Positions 22,070 to 33,310 of a DNA stretch of 34,190 nt are shown here, piece after piece; within the stretch, counting starts at the first letter, position 1; every line of letters begins with the position of its first letter. This DNA is from Pseudomonadota bacterium (GTDB lineage Bacteria; Myxococcota_A; UBA9160; JADFDR01), in NCBI GenBank assembly GCA_003353845.1, contig PIVT01000044.1, positions 1-34,190 on the forward strand. The letters run 5' to 3'. The position numbers and the translations under genes were made by a program. Under the pieces are notes generated by a model, which was given only the letters and a program-made list of their open reading frames with translations, was not told the origin of the DNA and made no database searches.

Positions 22070-23689
22070 ATGCAACGAGAACGCAAACGAATCTTTTCAA
22101 GCCTCTTCACTCGCATGTTGGGTCTGTTGACAGTCATTATTTTTCAGCTGCAGGCTGGTACAAGTCATGCTGATCCTGCCACGGAACTGCGTCTGATAAA
22201 GTTTCGCGATTATGTGCAGACCAGCGATTCCGCTCCTACGACGCCAGGCGAGACGGGTTTCTTCGCAGCCTTGATCACCGCGGACCCGGCACAGCTCACT
22301 TCGTGGACTCTCTCGGTAAACGGCACAGCTGATCCCGATGGTGGTTCAGATTTTGGTTATGACGGGGTCGCGGGGACGGACAACTTCCTTGAATACTTCG
22401 ATGATTATAGTTGGGCCAATGTCGCTGCCCTGGAGACTAATTATCCCAACGGCGCGAACTACTGCTTCGAGATCTCGGGGGGGACGGCGGGACTCCTGAC
22501 GCAGTGTGAAGTGGGACTGGGCACAGTGAACTGGGGCAACATCCCCTATCTCACGGGCACGAAATTTACAGAACTCAATACCTGGGATGTGACCCAGGAT
22601 TTCACGGTTACCATCCCGACGCCTGCCGGAACCGTGAGCCACGTCGAAGTCGAGGTCTACACCGACGACGTAGACGAAACCACGGTATTCAGCAACAGTG
22701 ACTTTGGCCCGGCCTTTGATACTTCCGTCGTGATTCCTGGAGGTACCCTCATCCATGGCGTGGACTACGGGCTCTTTATTGAATTCGCCAACGCCACGGG
22801 CATGGGGACGGGCGATATCTCACCCACGGGTCCCAATGCCAAGGGTCACAATATCGGCACGGACATGGTCTTTACGCCCACCGGCCCCCCGACCACGGAA
22901 CTTCGCTTGCTCAAGTTCAAAGACTATGTTCAAGACAGCAATTCCCAACCCAACGCCGCCTCGCCTGACATCGTCGGCTTTTTTGCATTGCTCCTTGCCT
23001 CGGATACCAGCCAGTTTACGACCTGGGATTTAACCGTCACCGAGGCGGCTCCCGTTGGAGGTGATGAGCTTGGTTACGAGGGTGACCCTAGCCTGGAAAC
23101 CTATATAGAATTCTTCGCCGATTACGACTACGTTGACGAAAATACCCAGGCTGATTTAGATGCGGATTACCCCAACGGCGCAGAATACTGTTTTAATATT
23201 TCCGGCGGCGATGCGGGAACCTTGCAGCAGTGCGAAACGGGCTTGGGAACGGAGAGCTACCCCAACGTTCCCTACTTGACAGGAACGCAGTTCGATGACC
23301 TTAACGACATCGACGTGACCCAGCCGCACACCTTCACCATCAACACACCCAATGGTGATGTCACGCATGTGTTTTTGGAGATCTACACGGACGACGCCAA
23401 CGAGGACCAGGTGTGGACCAATAGTGATTTTGGTGATCCATCCTTTGACACGACCATTGAAATGCCGGCGGACACCCTCGAGGAAGGTGTGCCCTACGGC
23501 CTCTTCATTGAGTTCGCGGGTGCGCAACCCGCAGGTACCGGACCCATTTCTCCAAATGGAGGCCCCAAGGGCTACAACGTGGCTACGGACATGGTCTTCA
23601 TGGTTCCCGAGCCCTCGGCCGCCCTGTCTCAGCTCGCAGGTTTGGTCTCCTTGCTCGGGTTGGCCTGGCGGAAACGCGTCCAGCGCTAG
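22070..23689 (+). CDS. PEP-CTERM surface protein with two large repeats
   Basis: This is a 539-residue exported protein. The basic start (MQRERKR) and hydrophobic core to about residue 33 form a signal peptide. The mature part consists of two homologous units of about 236-238 residues that begin 'TELRLIKFRDYVQ' and 'TELRLLKFKDYVQ'. Each contains 'YPNGA.YCF.ISGG', 'GLGT' and 'PYLTGT.F', and ends 'GTDMVF'/'ATDMVF'. The units are acidic and rich in Asp, Thr and Gly, which suggests beta-sandwich folds and perhaps calcium binding. The C-terminus has the full sorting signal: VPEPS, a hydrophobic helix ('LAGLVSLLGLAW') and a basic end (RKRVQR). This is the substrate type of exosortases. ATG at 22070 with upstream AGGAG is preferred over a TTG ten codons earlier. 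The function is unknown; it is likely displayed at the surface or bound in EPS. Confidence 0.9.
   Translation: MQRERKRIFSSLFTRMLGLLTVIIFQLQAGTSHADPATELRLIKFRDYVQTSDSAPTTPGETGFFAALITADPAQLTSWTLSVNGTADPDGGSDFGYDGVAGTDNFLEYFDDYSWANVAALETNYPNGANYCFEISGGTAGLLTQCEVGLGTVNWGNIPYLTGTKFTELNTWDVTQDFTVTIPTPAGTVSHVEVEVYTDDVDETTVFSNSDFGPAFDTSVVIPGGTLIHGVDYGLFIEFANATGMGTGDISPTGPNAKGHNIGTDMVFTPTGPPTTELRLLKFKDYVQDSNSQPNAASPDIVGFFALLLASDTSQFTTWDLTVTEAAPVGGDELGYEGDPSLETYIEFFADYDYVDENTQADLDADYPNGAEYCFNISGGDAGTLQQCETGLGTESYPNVPYLTGTQFDDLNDIDVTQPHTFTINTPNGDVTHVFLEIYTDDANEDQVWTNSDFGDPSFDTTIEMPADTLEEGVPYGLFIEFAGAQPAGTGPISPNGGPKGYNVATDMVFMVPEPSAALSQLAGLVSLLGLAWRKRVQR
22181..23599 (+). repeat. Intragenic tandem duplication (2 x ~714 bases)
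   Basis: The PEP-CTERM gene contains two in-frame units, 22181-22894 and 22895-23599. They encode clearly alignable proteins that start TELRL and end TDMVF. The DNA has diverged noticeably, so the duplication is old and both copies are kept in frame. Confidence 0.85.
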
Positions 23690-23714
23690 GCATTTCCCAA
23701 TCAAGAATTGTCCA

Positions 23715-23751
23715 AGCCAGGCTCGAAATCAGATGATTTCAAGCTTTGGCT
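23715..23751 (+). terminator. Hairpin downstream of PEP-CTERM gene
   Basis: GAAATCA and TGATTTC are adjacent inverted arms (23725-23740), enclosed by AGCCA and TGGCT (23715-23719/23747-23751). It begins 26 bases after the stop. There is no T run, so it may be an RNA-stabilising stem or a weak terminator. Confidence 0.3.
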
Positions 23752-23812
23752 AGACTTGCGCCCGGTTTTTCGCTACTTGGGCGTGGAAAATCAAGACAAT
23801 TAAGGGAGTAAG

Positions 23813-25219
23813 ATGGCGCAACCCGCCGAATCCATCGACTCGTTGCACAAGCGTTTTGCCGAAGCTGGCCAAGGCCATGTTTTCCGGTTTTGGGACCAGC
23901 TCTCTGCCCTTGAACGCGAAAATCTCGCCCAACAGGCTGCAGGCATCGATTTAGATTCAATTTCTCGCGCCCACAACGAGGTACAGGGTGCTGAGGAAGG
24001 CCTGAACGCCCGAATTGAGCCTCCTTCTGTCGTTCGCTTGCCCGGTAAGGGCGGAGATCCGAAAGCCTGGAAAGAGGCTCTAGAGCGCGGGGAGCAAGTT
24101 TTGGCCGAGGGCAAGGCGGCTCCCTTTGTCGTGGCCGGGGGCCAGGGCACCCGACTTGGATTTCCTGGACCCAAGGGTTCCTTCCCCATCGGTCCGGTGA
24201 GCCAGCGATCCCTTTTTGAGTTACAGGCGCAAAAAATTCGCCGCCTGAGCAAGCAGTATGGGCATGCCCTGCCCTGGTACGTCATGACCAGTGCGGCCAC
24301 CGATGAGCCAACGCGTGAGTTCTTTCGCCAGAAAAAGTTTTTTGGCTTGCCTGAAGCCGACGTTTTCTTTCTGGTTCAGGCTATGAATCCCGCCATGGAT
24401 TTCCAAGGCCGATTGCTGCTGGAGACGCCCAGCACGATTTTTGAAAGCCCTAATGGTCACGGAGGCTCTCTCACCGCCCTGCTGGATTCCGGAGCGCTGG
24501 AAGATATGCGGAGTCGAGGGATCGAGACTCTCTTTTATTACCAGGTGGACAATCCCCTGGTTCGGATGTGTGATCCGGCCTTTCTGGGTTTTCATTCTCT
24601 TTCGGGCTCCGAGGCCAGCTCCAAAGTGGTCTGCAAACGCGATGCAGGAGAGAAAATGGGAGTCGTTGCGCTGGTGGATGGGCGCTTGGGAATCGTCGAG
24701 TACACCGAGTTGGATGAAAAACGCAGCCAGGCACGGGACGATGCCGGCGAGTTGCTGTATTGGGCCGGAAATATTGCGGTTCACCTGTTCCAGAGGGATT
24801 TCATCGAGCAGGTCGCAAAGAGGGCCAATGAGCTGCTGCCCTTGCACCCCTCAGCGAAAAAGATCCCTTTTGTAGATGAAAAGGGTAAATCAGTTGCTCC
24901 TGAGGCATCCAATGGTTACAAGCTTGAAAGGTTCGTGTTTGATGCGCTACCTCATGCCGCCAATGGGTGTGTGGTAGAGGCCGAGCGTGCTGAGGAATTC
25001 TCACCGGTGAAGAACGCCAGTGGGCAGGATTCAGCCGACACGGCCCGGGCAGATCTAGTGGCAGAGGCTCGCCGCTGGTTGGGGACGTTGGCACCAGCAG
25101 ACAGTGTGATTGAACTGGATCACTCTGTTTTCGACGGGTGCGACGATGTAAGTAGAAGTGAATTGGGAAGTGTCGATAACGCTAGGGAGGGCATCCTCAT
25201 TGCCGCTTTGGAGATCTAG
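23813..25219 (+). CDS. UAP1-type UDP-HexNAc/UDP-sugar pyrophosphorylase
   Basis: This 468-residue nucleotidyltransferase is of the eukaryote-type UDPGP family, closest in motif pattern to UDP-N-acetylglucosamine pyrophosphorylase. It has the nucleotide loop [14 protein letters not shown] (109-122), then 'SPNGHGG', 'YYQVDNPLV', '[10 protein letters not shown]', 'ERFVFDAL' and 'FSPVKN'. All match the family order. It makes a UDP-sugar from UTP and a sugar-1-phosphate; GlcNAc-1-P is the most likely substrate, but Glc-1-P or Gal-1-P is not excluded. Most bacteria use GlmU for UDP-GlcNAc, so this could supply a dedicated precursor for EPS or glycolipid. The start is ATG with AAGGGAG just upstream. 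The next gene begins two bases after its stop. Confidence 0.85.
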   Translation: MAQPAESIDSLHKRFAEAGQGHVFRFWDQLSALERENLAQQAAGIDLDSISRAHNEVQGAEEGLNARIEPPSVVRLPGKGGDPKAWKEALERGEQVLAEGKAAPFVVAGGQGTRLGFPGPKGSFPIGPVSQRSLFELQAQKIRRLSKQYGHALPWYVMTSAATDEPTREFFRQKKFFGLPEADVFFLVQAMNPAMDFQGRLLLETPSTIFESPNGHGGSLTALLDSGALEDMRSRGIETLFYYQVDNPLVRMCDPAFLGFHSLSGSEASSKVVCKRDAGEKMGVVALVDGRLGIVEYTELDEKRSQARDDAGELLYWAGNIAVHLFQRDFIEQVAKRANELLPLHPSAKKIPFVDEKGKSVAPEASNGYKLERFVFDALPHAANGCVVEAERAEEFSPVKNASGQDSADTARADLVAEARRWLGTLAPADSVIELDHSVFDGCDDVSRSELGSVDNAREGILIAALEI

Positions 25220-25220
25220 A

Positions 25221-26033
25221 ATGACAGCTGTGAAGAAAGCAAAAGCAGTCAAAAAATCGGGGAAGAAGAAAGTGGCAAAGAAGAAGGTCGCAAAGAAAGC
25301 TGCGAAAAAGAAAGCTACGAAGAAAAAAGTTGCGAAGAAGAAGGCTGTGAAAAAGAAAGTTGTAAAAAAGAAAGTCGTAAAAAAGAAGGTGGCCAAAAAG
25401 GCCGCTAAAAAAGTTGCGAAGAAGGCCGCCGGCAAAAAGGTTGTAAAAAAAGCAGTGAAGAAGAGCAGTAGTGCGAAGAAAGCGGAAAAGAAAACCACAG
25501 CAGCCAAGAAAACAGCAAAGAAGGTGACCAAAAAAGTCGCCAAGAAGGCGCCGGCCAAAAAGGCCGAGGTCGCGAAAAAAGCTGCCGTAAAGCCGGCAGC
25601 AGTCAAGCCCGTCGCCAAGAAGAAGGCAGCGAAGAAAAAAGGCAAGGCGAGGAAACGCATGCCTTTGCTCACCCAAGATGCTTACGGTGGCGAACGACAT
25701 CCGAAGCTGGGGCTCAAGTACACTTGCTTTACCTGCGAAGCCAAATTTTATGATTTAAATCGCCCCGAGGTGCTTTGCCCCAAATGCGAAGCCAACCAGG
25801 CTGAACGGCCGCGGGAAGTGGTTGAGAAACCCAAGCGAGCGACTCGCAAGCCCAAGGTGCCCATGGCTTCCCTTATCGCAGAAGAAGACGGCCCTGAAGT
25901 TGAAACTGAAAAAGAGAAGGGTTTGCCACCCGGCGCCGCCTTGGATAATCCGGACGACGCCGATGAAGAAGATGAATTGTACGCGGATGACGAAGAAGAA
26001 GTCGAAGCTACTCCTCCGACAAAGGGCGCTTGA
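25221..26033 (+). CDS. Lysine-rich H1-like protein with FYDLN zinc-ribbon and acidic tail
   Basis: The 270-residue protein has three compositional parts. Residues 1-150 are almost only Lys, Ala and Val in KKVAKK-type repeats, like bacterial histone H1-like proteins and AlgP. Residues about 150-195 hold a CxxC...CxxC pair (C169, C172, C186, C189) around KFYDLN (175-180), the signature of the FYDLN_acid family. The remainder is increasingly acidic ('[19 protein letters not shown]'), also a family trait. The fusion of a polycationic arm to this domain is unusual. The basic arm probably binds nucleic acid, and the acidic tail may mask it. The start is ATG at 25221 with GGAG eight bases upstream, two bases after the pyrophosphorylase stop. 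The A-rich repeats make the local base composition unlike that of its neighbours. Confidence 0.85.
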   Translation: MTAVKKAKAVKKSGKKKVAKKKVAKKAAKKKATKKKVAKKKAVKKKVVKKKVVKKKVAKKAAKKVAKKAAGKKVVKKAVKKSSSAKKAEKKTTAAKKTAKKVTKKVAKKAPAKKAEVAKKAAVKPAAVKPVAKKKAAKKKGKARKRMPLLTQDAYGGERHPKLGLKYTCFTCEAKFYDLNRPEVLCPKCEANQAERPREVVEKPKRATRKPKVPMASLIAEEDGPEVETEKEKGLPPGAALDNPDDADEEDELYADDEEEVEATPPTKGA

Positions 26034-26063
26034 TCGAGTAGGATGTTTTCGCGGCGAAGGCCG

Positions 26064-26474
26064 TTAGAAAGTCGTCAGTCTGCGAATAAATACATGAAGC
26101 TTGTCGCTGTTTTTACTGCGATAGTCCGCTTCGTCTTTCAACTCGCGCAAGAGCACCTCTTTCTGGCTTATGATTTGGCCGAGTTCCTTCACCTCGCGTG
26201 TGGAACCTTGCACTCTCTCAAACTCTTCCATGTTTTGCTTCATGTTGCCCTTCTTCTTGGCCCGTGAGTCGGTATTTTTCAGGGTCTCATAGCGGGCGTT
26301 TAGTTGGTCGACTTCCTGTAGCATACCGCGGATCATCGCCTGGATATCGGCATCGGAGTAACTGCCAAAGGATCGCACTTGCGTATTTTCCCTTTGCAGA
26401 TTGCGGTAGTAGTTGGTTCCTCCCACCCCTGCGATGACGAAGAGAAGGAGGAGTAAGGGAACGATGCCGCGCAT
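26064..26474 (-). CDS. Membrane-anchored coiled-coil protein, unknown
   Basis: The 136-residue product has an N-terminal membrane helix (about 3-20, 'IVPLLLLLFVIAGVGG') and then a highly charged helical region with coiled-coil character ('MLQEVDQLNARYETLKN', 'EEFERVQGSTREVKELGQII'). No family is recognised. It lies 24 bases downstream of the lytic transglycosylase stop on the same strand and is likely co-transcribed, which suggests a cell-envelope role by inference. The start is ATG with GAGGT about nine bases upstream. Confidence 0.75.
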   Translation of the reverse strand: MRGIVPLLLLLFVIAGVGGTNYYRNLQRENTQVRSFGSYSDADIQAMIRGMLQEVDQLNARYETLKNTDSRAKKKGNMKQNMEEFERVQGSTREVKELGQIISQKEVLLRELKDEADYRSKNSDKLHVFIRRLTTF

Positions 26475-26498
26475 GCTGTACCTCGTTTATTATCCGGT

Positions 26499-28559
26499 TT
26501 AATAGAGCGTTCTGTATACGTGAAGGCTTCTGAGTACACGCTTCACGTAAGCCTGGGTTTGGGAGTAAGGGATCTTCTCTACCCAAACGTCATCTTCCAG
26601 CGAGCCCTCCTTCTTAAGCCAGTCGGCAATAGCATTGGGGCCAGCATTGTAGCCGCCGATGGCCGCTGAGGGCCGATCCGGAAAACGTTTTGCCAGTTGA
26701 TCCAAGTAGGTTGCTCCCAGCTTGATGTTGACGCGAGGAGAAAATAAATCGTCGGCGTTGAATTCTTCGAGTCCCACGGCTTGGGCCAGACGTTCTCCTG
26801 TCTCGGGCATGATTTGCAACAAACCATAAGCACCGGCCGAAGACACCACCTCAGGTCGGAAGCTGCTTTCTTCGCGCATGATGGACCAGACGAGTTCGTG
26901 GTCGATGGCTGCGTCTTTGGGAAATTCATCTTCGACCAGATCGACGTAGGCCGTCGGCCAGGCCAACTGCCATAGCTCTTCGTAATCTTGACGTTCCCCT
27001 TTGGCTAGCTCAACGGTATAGGCATCCACTATCAAGCGTTGGGCATGATGAAAATCTCCGGCATGGGTGAAAAGTTTGGCCAGTACCAGGCGATCCTCCA
27101 AGCTTCGTGCACGCCGGAAAATATTCTCCAATTCGTCTTGTGCCCAACTTTTGAGATCCGCATCGAGAAGGAGTGAAAGTCGCTCGATCTCCGCGCCCTT
27201 TAATGCCGAGCGGCCTGAGGGGATTTTCTCGTTCTCGTCAGCGCTGCGAATCGGGGGAAGCTTGGCGCGCCCTGCTGAGCGCCAGCCGTAGTAAGTGAAG
27301 GGATATTCAGTGGCCAGCAGGACAAAAGCGGCTTGAGCCGTCTCCTCGTCACCCAATTCTTCGGAGCAGCGTGCGGCCCAATAGCGCGGCCGGAGTCCAT
27401 CGATGGGATGTGTCTCCAGCTTTACCAGCTGTTGGAAAAGGCCCAGCGCCTCGTGGTACTGCTCTTCTTGAAACAGTAGCCAGCCCGCTCGCCACAATCC
27501 GACGCGGGCCTGTTCGGGAGCGCGTCGGTTGTTCGAAGCATTTCGGTAATGCGCCAAGGCGCGTTCGGTCTCTCCCCTGCCCTCAAGTAACACGCCAGCG
27601 AGAAAAAGAGATTGACTGGCTCGGATGGCCGAAGAGGCTGTCTCGCCCAGTTCTTCAAACTCATTGATGGCGCGTGTGACCTCGCCGGAGCGCGCATAGG
27701 AGCGAGCTCGCCAGTACAAGGCCTGGGAACTCGGCGCCAGGGAATCGAAGACCTTGACCGCCTCGGGGTATTTTCGCAGGCGAAACAAGGAGTGTCCGAG
27801 CTGGAGTGTTGCGTGGTTCTTCTGTTTGGCCGACAAGTTCCCCCTCATCGCTTCCTCGTATCCCTGCCGTGCCTCCTCCGTGTGACCCTTGGCATAGAAA
27901 TGATCGGCTCGCACCGATGCCACAGCGGCAGAGCGAACGCCTTGCTCGAGTTGTGGGGCCAGCAACTCAATTCGCCCGGTCGATTCGCGTCCCCCCGATG
28001 TTGCGGGATAGCGACCGTCGGCCTCGCGGTAGGCGAACAGTGCTTCCGGCAGCTCTTGAGAGCGCTCGTGAGATTCTCCAATTTTGAACCACAGCTTGGC
28101 TTTTTTATCCTTGCTCAGTCGGTATTGGAGGGCGCGCCGCCACTCCTCGCGCGCCCGGGTTTCGTCGCCTTTGGCTTGAAAAGCGTCGCCCTGCAGGTCC
28201 GCATAAGCCCAACGCAGGAGGGAGTCTTTGCGTTTTTTTTCCGCTTTTTTGCCAAGGGCAATGGCTTCGTCAAGATCTTCTTGGGCAATCCAAAGCATGA
28301 TTTGAAACAAATCGAGATAATCGGACAGGATCTGGAGCTTCTGTGCTGCCTGTAGGGATCCCTGAGCGTCCAATAGCTTGCCGGCCTCGATGGCAGGGAG
28401 CACGCGTCCCAATTCCCGGGCCGGGTCGCTGGTCTTCGGGCTGGTTTGTGCGGGACCTGGCAGGAGTTCGGTCTCGTTGCCTTCGAACGCTGCGGCCGGT
28501 GCGACGCTGACCAGCAGCGCGCTCACAAACATCAACAGCAGAAGCGCTACTCGGTCCAT
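26499..28559 (-). CDS. Soluble lytic murein transglycosylase (Slt70-like)
   Basis: This 686-residue periplasmic enzyme cleaves the MurNAc-GlcNAc bond of peptidoglycan to give 1,6-anhydro products. Residues 1-24 are a signal peptide ending APAAA. The long middle (about 40-530) is made of helical TPR-like repeats ('GDETRAREEWRRALQYRLSK', 'AKGHTEEARQGYEEAM', 'LGHSLFRLRKYPEAVKVFD'), as in the Slt70 ring. The C-terminal SLT domain has 'VWSIMREESSFRPEVVSSAG' with the catalytic Glu at 564, 'AYGLLQIMPETGERLA', 'NIKLGATYL' and 'GGYNAGP'. ATG at 28559 is chosen because it starts the signal peptide; the frame opens 16 codons earlier at a TTG. It is divergent from the GHL10-type gene. Confidence 0.93.
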   Translation of the reverse strand: MDRVALLLLMFVSALLVSVAPAAAFEGNETELLPGPAQTSPKTSDPARELGRVLPAIEAGKLLDAQGSLQAAQKLQILSDYLDLFQIMLWIAQEDLDEAIALGKKAEKKRKDSLLRWAYADLQGDAFQAKGDETRAREEWRRALQYRLSKDKKAKLWFKIGESHERSQELPEALFAYREADGRYPATSGGRESTGRIELLAPQLEQGVRSAAVASVRADHFYAKGHTEEARQGYEEAMRGNLSAKQKNHATLQLGHSLFRLRKYPEAVKVFDSLAPSSQALYWRARSYARSGEVTRAINEFEELGETASSAIRASQSLFLAGVLLEGRGETERALAHYRNASNNRRAPEQARVGLWRAGWLLFQEEQYHEALGLFQQLVKLETHPIDGLRPRYWAARCSEELGDEETAQAAFVLLATEYPFTYYGWRSAGRAKLPPIRSADENEKIPSGRSALKGAEIERLSLLLDADLKSWAQDELENIFRRARSLEDRLVLAKLFTHAGDFHHAQRLIVDAYTVELAKGERQDYEELWQLAWPTAYVDLVEDEFPKDAAIDHELVWSIMREESSFRPEVVSSAGAYGLLQIMPETGERLAQAVGLEEFNADDLFSPRVNIKLGATYLDQLAKRFPDRPSAAIGGYNAGPNAIADWLKKEGSLEDDVWVEKIPYSQTQAYVKRVLRSLHVYRTLY

Positions 28560-28720
28560 GGAGAGCGCTGCAGGGGCAAAAGGATGAGGCTGCGGATCAA
28601 TGCTCAACGATCACCCACGCCGAATTGGGAATCCAATTCTTAAAAAACTTTCGCTTCATACCCACTTCCGTCGCCAGATTCATTGTTCAGTTTTACAGCC
28701 TCCGGTAGCCTTCGGCCACC

Positions 28721-30118
28721 TTGCAACGTTTTCTATTGAACATACTACGGGTTGCTCTTCCTTGCTGCGCCCTCTTGTCCTCGGCTTGTTCCGAAGGACC
28801 GAGGGGGTCTTCTGTGGAAGGTGTCGACAGTGCACGTGGCGCTGCGCTGCCAGCTGCCTCTTCCCTCGACTCAGGCCTCGACTCAGGCCTCAACTCCGCC
28901 CCGGCGCAGCAGGAGCATCCGCGCGGTTTGTGGGTGCTGTGTGAGGGCTCTCAGCGCGTTCTCGAGCATCCCGAAAAAATTCCTGTTTTGCTGAGCGATG
29001 CCAAGGCGCTCGGCGTGTCCGATCTCTTTGTTCAAGTTTATCGCGGTGGAAGGGCTTGGTTTAACAGCTCGCGTGCCGATGCCAGGCCCTATCAAAGCAT
29101 TTTGTTGGAGCACGATCAGGACACTTTCGCCGAGTTGATCCGACAGGCGCACGAACAGGGTTTCCGCGTGCACGCCTGGGTGAATGTGTTGTCCTTGGCG
29201 GGCAATCGAAACGCTCCCATCTTGACCGACTTGGGACAAGGGGCCGTGAGTGTAGATCGGAAAGGACGCTCTGTTCTAGAGTATAAGCGCCTGGAATTAC
29301 CGGAACATCCTGTGCTGCGCATGGGCACGCCAGCGGTCTGGCTCGACCCGGCGGCTCCCGGGGTTTCCACATGGTTGGCCGAAACCTTTCGTGAGTTGGT
29401 GCTCAACTATCCCGAACTCGACGGGCTTCACTTTGATTATTTTCGCTATCCCGATGTTCTGCCCTTTGCTCCGGGCTCGCGCTTTGGTGTGGGAATGGAT
29501 TTTGGTTACGGCGCGGAGACGCGTGCCCGCTTTTATAGAGAAACCGGTCGGCAAGCGCCTTACCGTGATTCCCTGGCCAATGCCAATCGCTGGGATGACT
29601 GGCGCAGAGATCAGTTGCGCAGCCTTCTTATCGAAATCCGACAGGCCGTGCAGGCCCCCGTTTCGGAAGAGCCTGCATCTGAAACAGCGGAAGCCGAAGA
29701 AGAGAAGCCCGCGCTGCTGATTTCGGCGGCCGTCTTGGCTTATCCGGAGCGTGCGTACCTGTCCATGTTTCAGGATTGGCGGGGTTGGCTGGATGATGAG
29801 CTTCTCGATTTCGCTGTCCCCATGCTTTACACCCTGGACGATCGCCTCTTGCGCTATGAGGCGGCTTCGTATTCAGCTGGGGTCGGTGGAGATCGCGTGT
29901 GGATTGGTTTGGGTACCTGGCTTTTTGCCAAGAATCCGCAACGTGCCTTGGATCAAATCGATTTAGCGCACAGCGCAGGCAGCCACGGCGACGCTCTCTT
30001 CTCCTGGGATTCCATCGCGGATCACCCCGCACTGCGTGACGCCTTGGCGCTGCAAATCAGCGAAGGAAGAGAAGCTGCCGAAGCTTCGGAAGCAACTGAC
30101 GAACATGAAACACAGTGA
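28721..30118 (+). CDS. GHL10-type glycoside hydrolase-like lipoprotein
   Basis: This 465-residue exported protein has a TIM-barrel domain of the GHL10/DUF187 (YngK-like) type. The leader ends in LLSSAC, so Cys23 is the probable lipidation site. A low-complexity Ser/Ala linker follows. The barrel starts 'RGLWVLCEGSQRVLEHPEKI' and has 'DLFVQVYRGG', 'FRVHAWVNVLSLAG', 'VWLDPAAPGVSTWLAETFRE' and 'LDGLHFDYFRYP'. The last is the family's active-site strand, with Asp acting on polysaccharide or peptidoglycan-like substrates. It also has 'DFAVPMLYTLDD' near the end. An acidic insertion (about 315-330) is not conserved. The TTG start at 28721 is the only candidate that keeps the full leader; no clear ribosome site is seen. 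It overlaps queA by 14 bases. Confidence 0.8.
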   Translation: MQRFLLNILRVALPCCALLSSACSEGPRGSSVEGVDSARGAALPAASSLDSGLDSGLNSAPAQQEHPRGLWVLCEGSQRVLEHPEKIPVLLSDAKALGVSDLFVQVYRGGRAWFNSSRADARPYQSILLEHDQDTFAELIRQAHEQGFRVHAWVNVLSLAGNRNAPILTDLGQGAVSVDRKGRSVLEYKRLELPEHPVLRMGTPAVWLDPAAPGVSTWLAETFRELVLNYPELDGLHFDYFRYPDVLPFAPGSRFGVGMDFGYGAETRARFYRETGRQAPYRDSLANANRWDDWRRDQLRSLLIEIRQAVQAPVSEEPASETAEAEEEKPALLISAAVLAYPERAYLSMFQDWRGWLDDELLDFAVPMLYTLDDRLLRYEAASYSAGVGGDRVWIGLGTWLFAKNPQRALDQIDLAHSAGSHGDALFSWDSIADHPALRDALALQISEGREAAEASEATDEHETQ

Positions 30119-31178
30119 GTCCCCCTCTTCCATTGATCTCGAAGACTATCACTTCGAATTGCCATCCGATGCCATCGCCCAGGTTCCGCGTGAACAACGT
30201 GACCAGGCGCGCATGTTTGCCCTTTCACGTTCCGGTGCAGAGAATCAACACCTGGGAGTGAAAGATCTCCCGAGTTTCCTGGAGCGCGGAGATCTGTTAG
30301 TGGTCAATACGACGCGCGTTTTGCCCGCGCGTTTGCGAGGTCGCAAGAGCAGCGGTGGGCAAGCGGAGGCCTTGCTGTTAGAGCCTGTGACGCCCTCGGA
30401 CAGCGGATCGGATCCCGGTAGGTTTCGCGCATTGGTGCGTTGTGGCGGACGCATGCACGTGGGCCAGATGTTTGTGTTTCAGATGGGAGAAAACGAACTC
30501 GAGGCCAAACTCGTCGAGCGCGAATCCGAGGGTGTGGTGGTGTTGAGCTTTGCTCAGGGCAAGTCACCTTATGAGATTGGTGAGATGCCCCTGCCCCCTT
30601 ACATCCGCCGGGATCAGGCCAAGCCTGAGGACACAGAGCGCTATCAGACCGTGTTCGCACGCCAACAAGGTTCCGTTGCCGCGCCCACGGCGGGCTTGCA
30701 TTTTACCCCTGAACTTTTTGCAGCCTTGGAAGCGCGTGGGGTCGAGCGCGCGGAGGTCGTGCTTCATGTGGGACCCGGAACTTTTCGTCCCGTGGGCCAG
30801 GAGCAACTTGCCACAGGCAAGCTTCACTCCGAACGTTTTGTGTTGCCCGAGGCCACGGCTTCCGCCATTGCCAGTACGAAAGCGCGCGGTGGGCGGGTCA
30901 TCGCGGTGGGCACCACCACGACCCGTGTCTTGGAAAGTCAGGCGCTGCCTGAGGGTGGCGTTGCCGCTGGGGAAGGAAGTACGGAAATCTTTATCTATCC
31001 CGGTGTCCCCTTTCAGGTGATCGACGGTTTGCTCACGAACTTTCATTTGCCTAAATCTTCCCTGCTCTTGCTCGTAGCGGCATTTGCGGGCAGGGAACGT
31101 ATCTTGTCGGCGTATGAGGAAGCCCTGCGCCTGGGCTATCGCTTTTATTCCTACGGCGATGCCATGTTGATATTGTAA
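30105..31178 (+). CDS. queA: S-adenosylmethionine:tRNA ribosyltransferase-isomerase
   Basis: This 357-residue enzyme transfers and isomerises the ribosyl part of SAM onto preQ1 in tRNA to give epoxyqueuosine. Motifs in order are 'YHFELPSDAIAQVP', 'LVVNTTRVLPARLRGRK', 'YIRRDQAKPEDTERYQTVFA', 'GSVAAPTAGLHFT', 'LHVGPGTFRPV', 'VGTTTTRVLE' and 'DGLLTNFHLPKSSLLLLVAAFAG'. The length is normal. ATG at 30105 lies inside the end of the GHL10-type gene, so the two are probably translationally coupled. tgt follows after 18 bases, giving the usual queuosine gene pair. Confidence 0.96.
   Translation: MKHSESPSSIDLEDYHFELPSDAIAQVPREQRDQARMFALSRSGAENQHLGVKDLPSFLERGDLLVVNTTRVLPARLRGRKSSGGQAEALLLEPVTPSDSGSDPGRFRALVRCGGRMHVGQMFVFQMGENELEAKLVERESEGVVVLSFAQGKSPYEIGEMPLPPYIRRDQAKPEDTERYQTVFARQQGSVAAPTAGLHFTPELFAALEARGVERAEVVLHVGPGTFRPVGQEQLATGKLHSERFVLPEATASAIASTKARGGRVIAVGTTTTRVLESQALPEGGVAAGEGSTEIFIYPGVPFQVIDGLLTNFHLPKSSLLLLVAAFAGRERILSAYEEALRLGYRFYSYGDAMLIL

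Positions 31179-33310
<2,132 letters not shown>

Noticed and set aside
25221-25660. Lysine-codon repeats considered as CRISPR or microsatellite
   Set aside because: There is no regular spacer structure, and the repeats are in frame and code for KKVAKK units.
25055-25672. Phe-rich minus-strand frame resembling a membrane protein
   Set aside because: It is the complement of the AAG/AAA-rich lysine repeats, which read as TTC/TTT codons.
27612-28355. 247-codon plus-strand frame opposite the lytic transglycosylase
   Set aside because: It is antisense to the TPR region and has no domain of its own.
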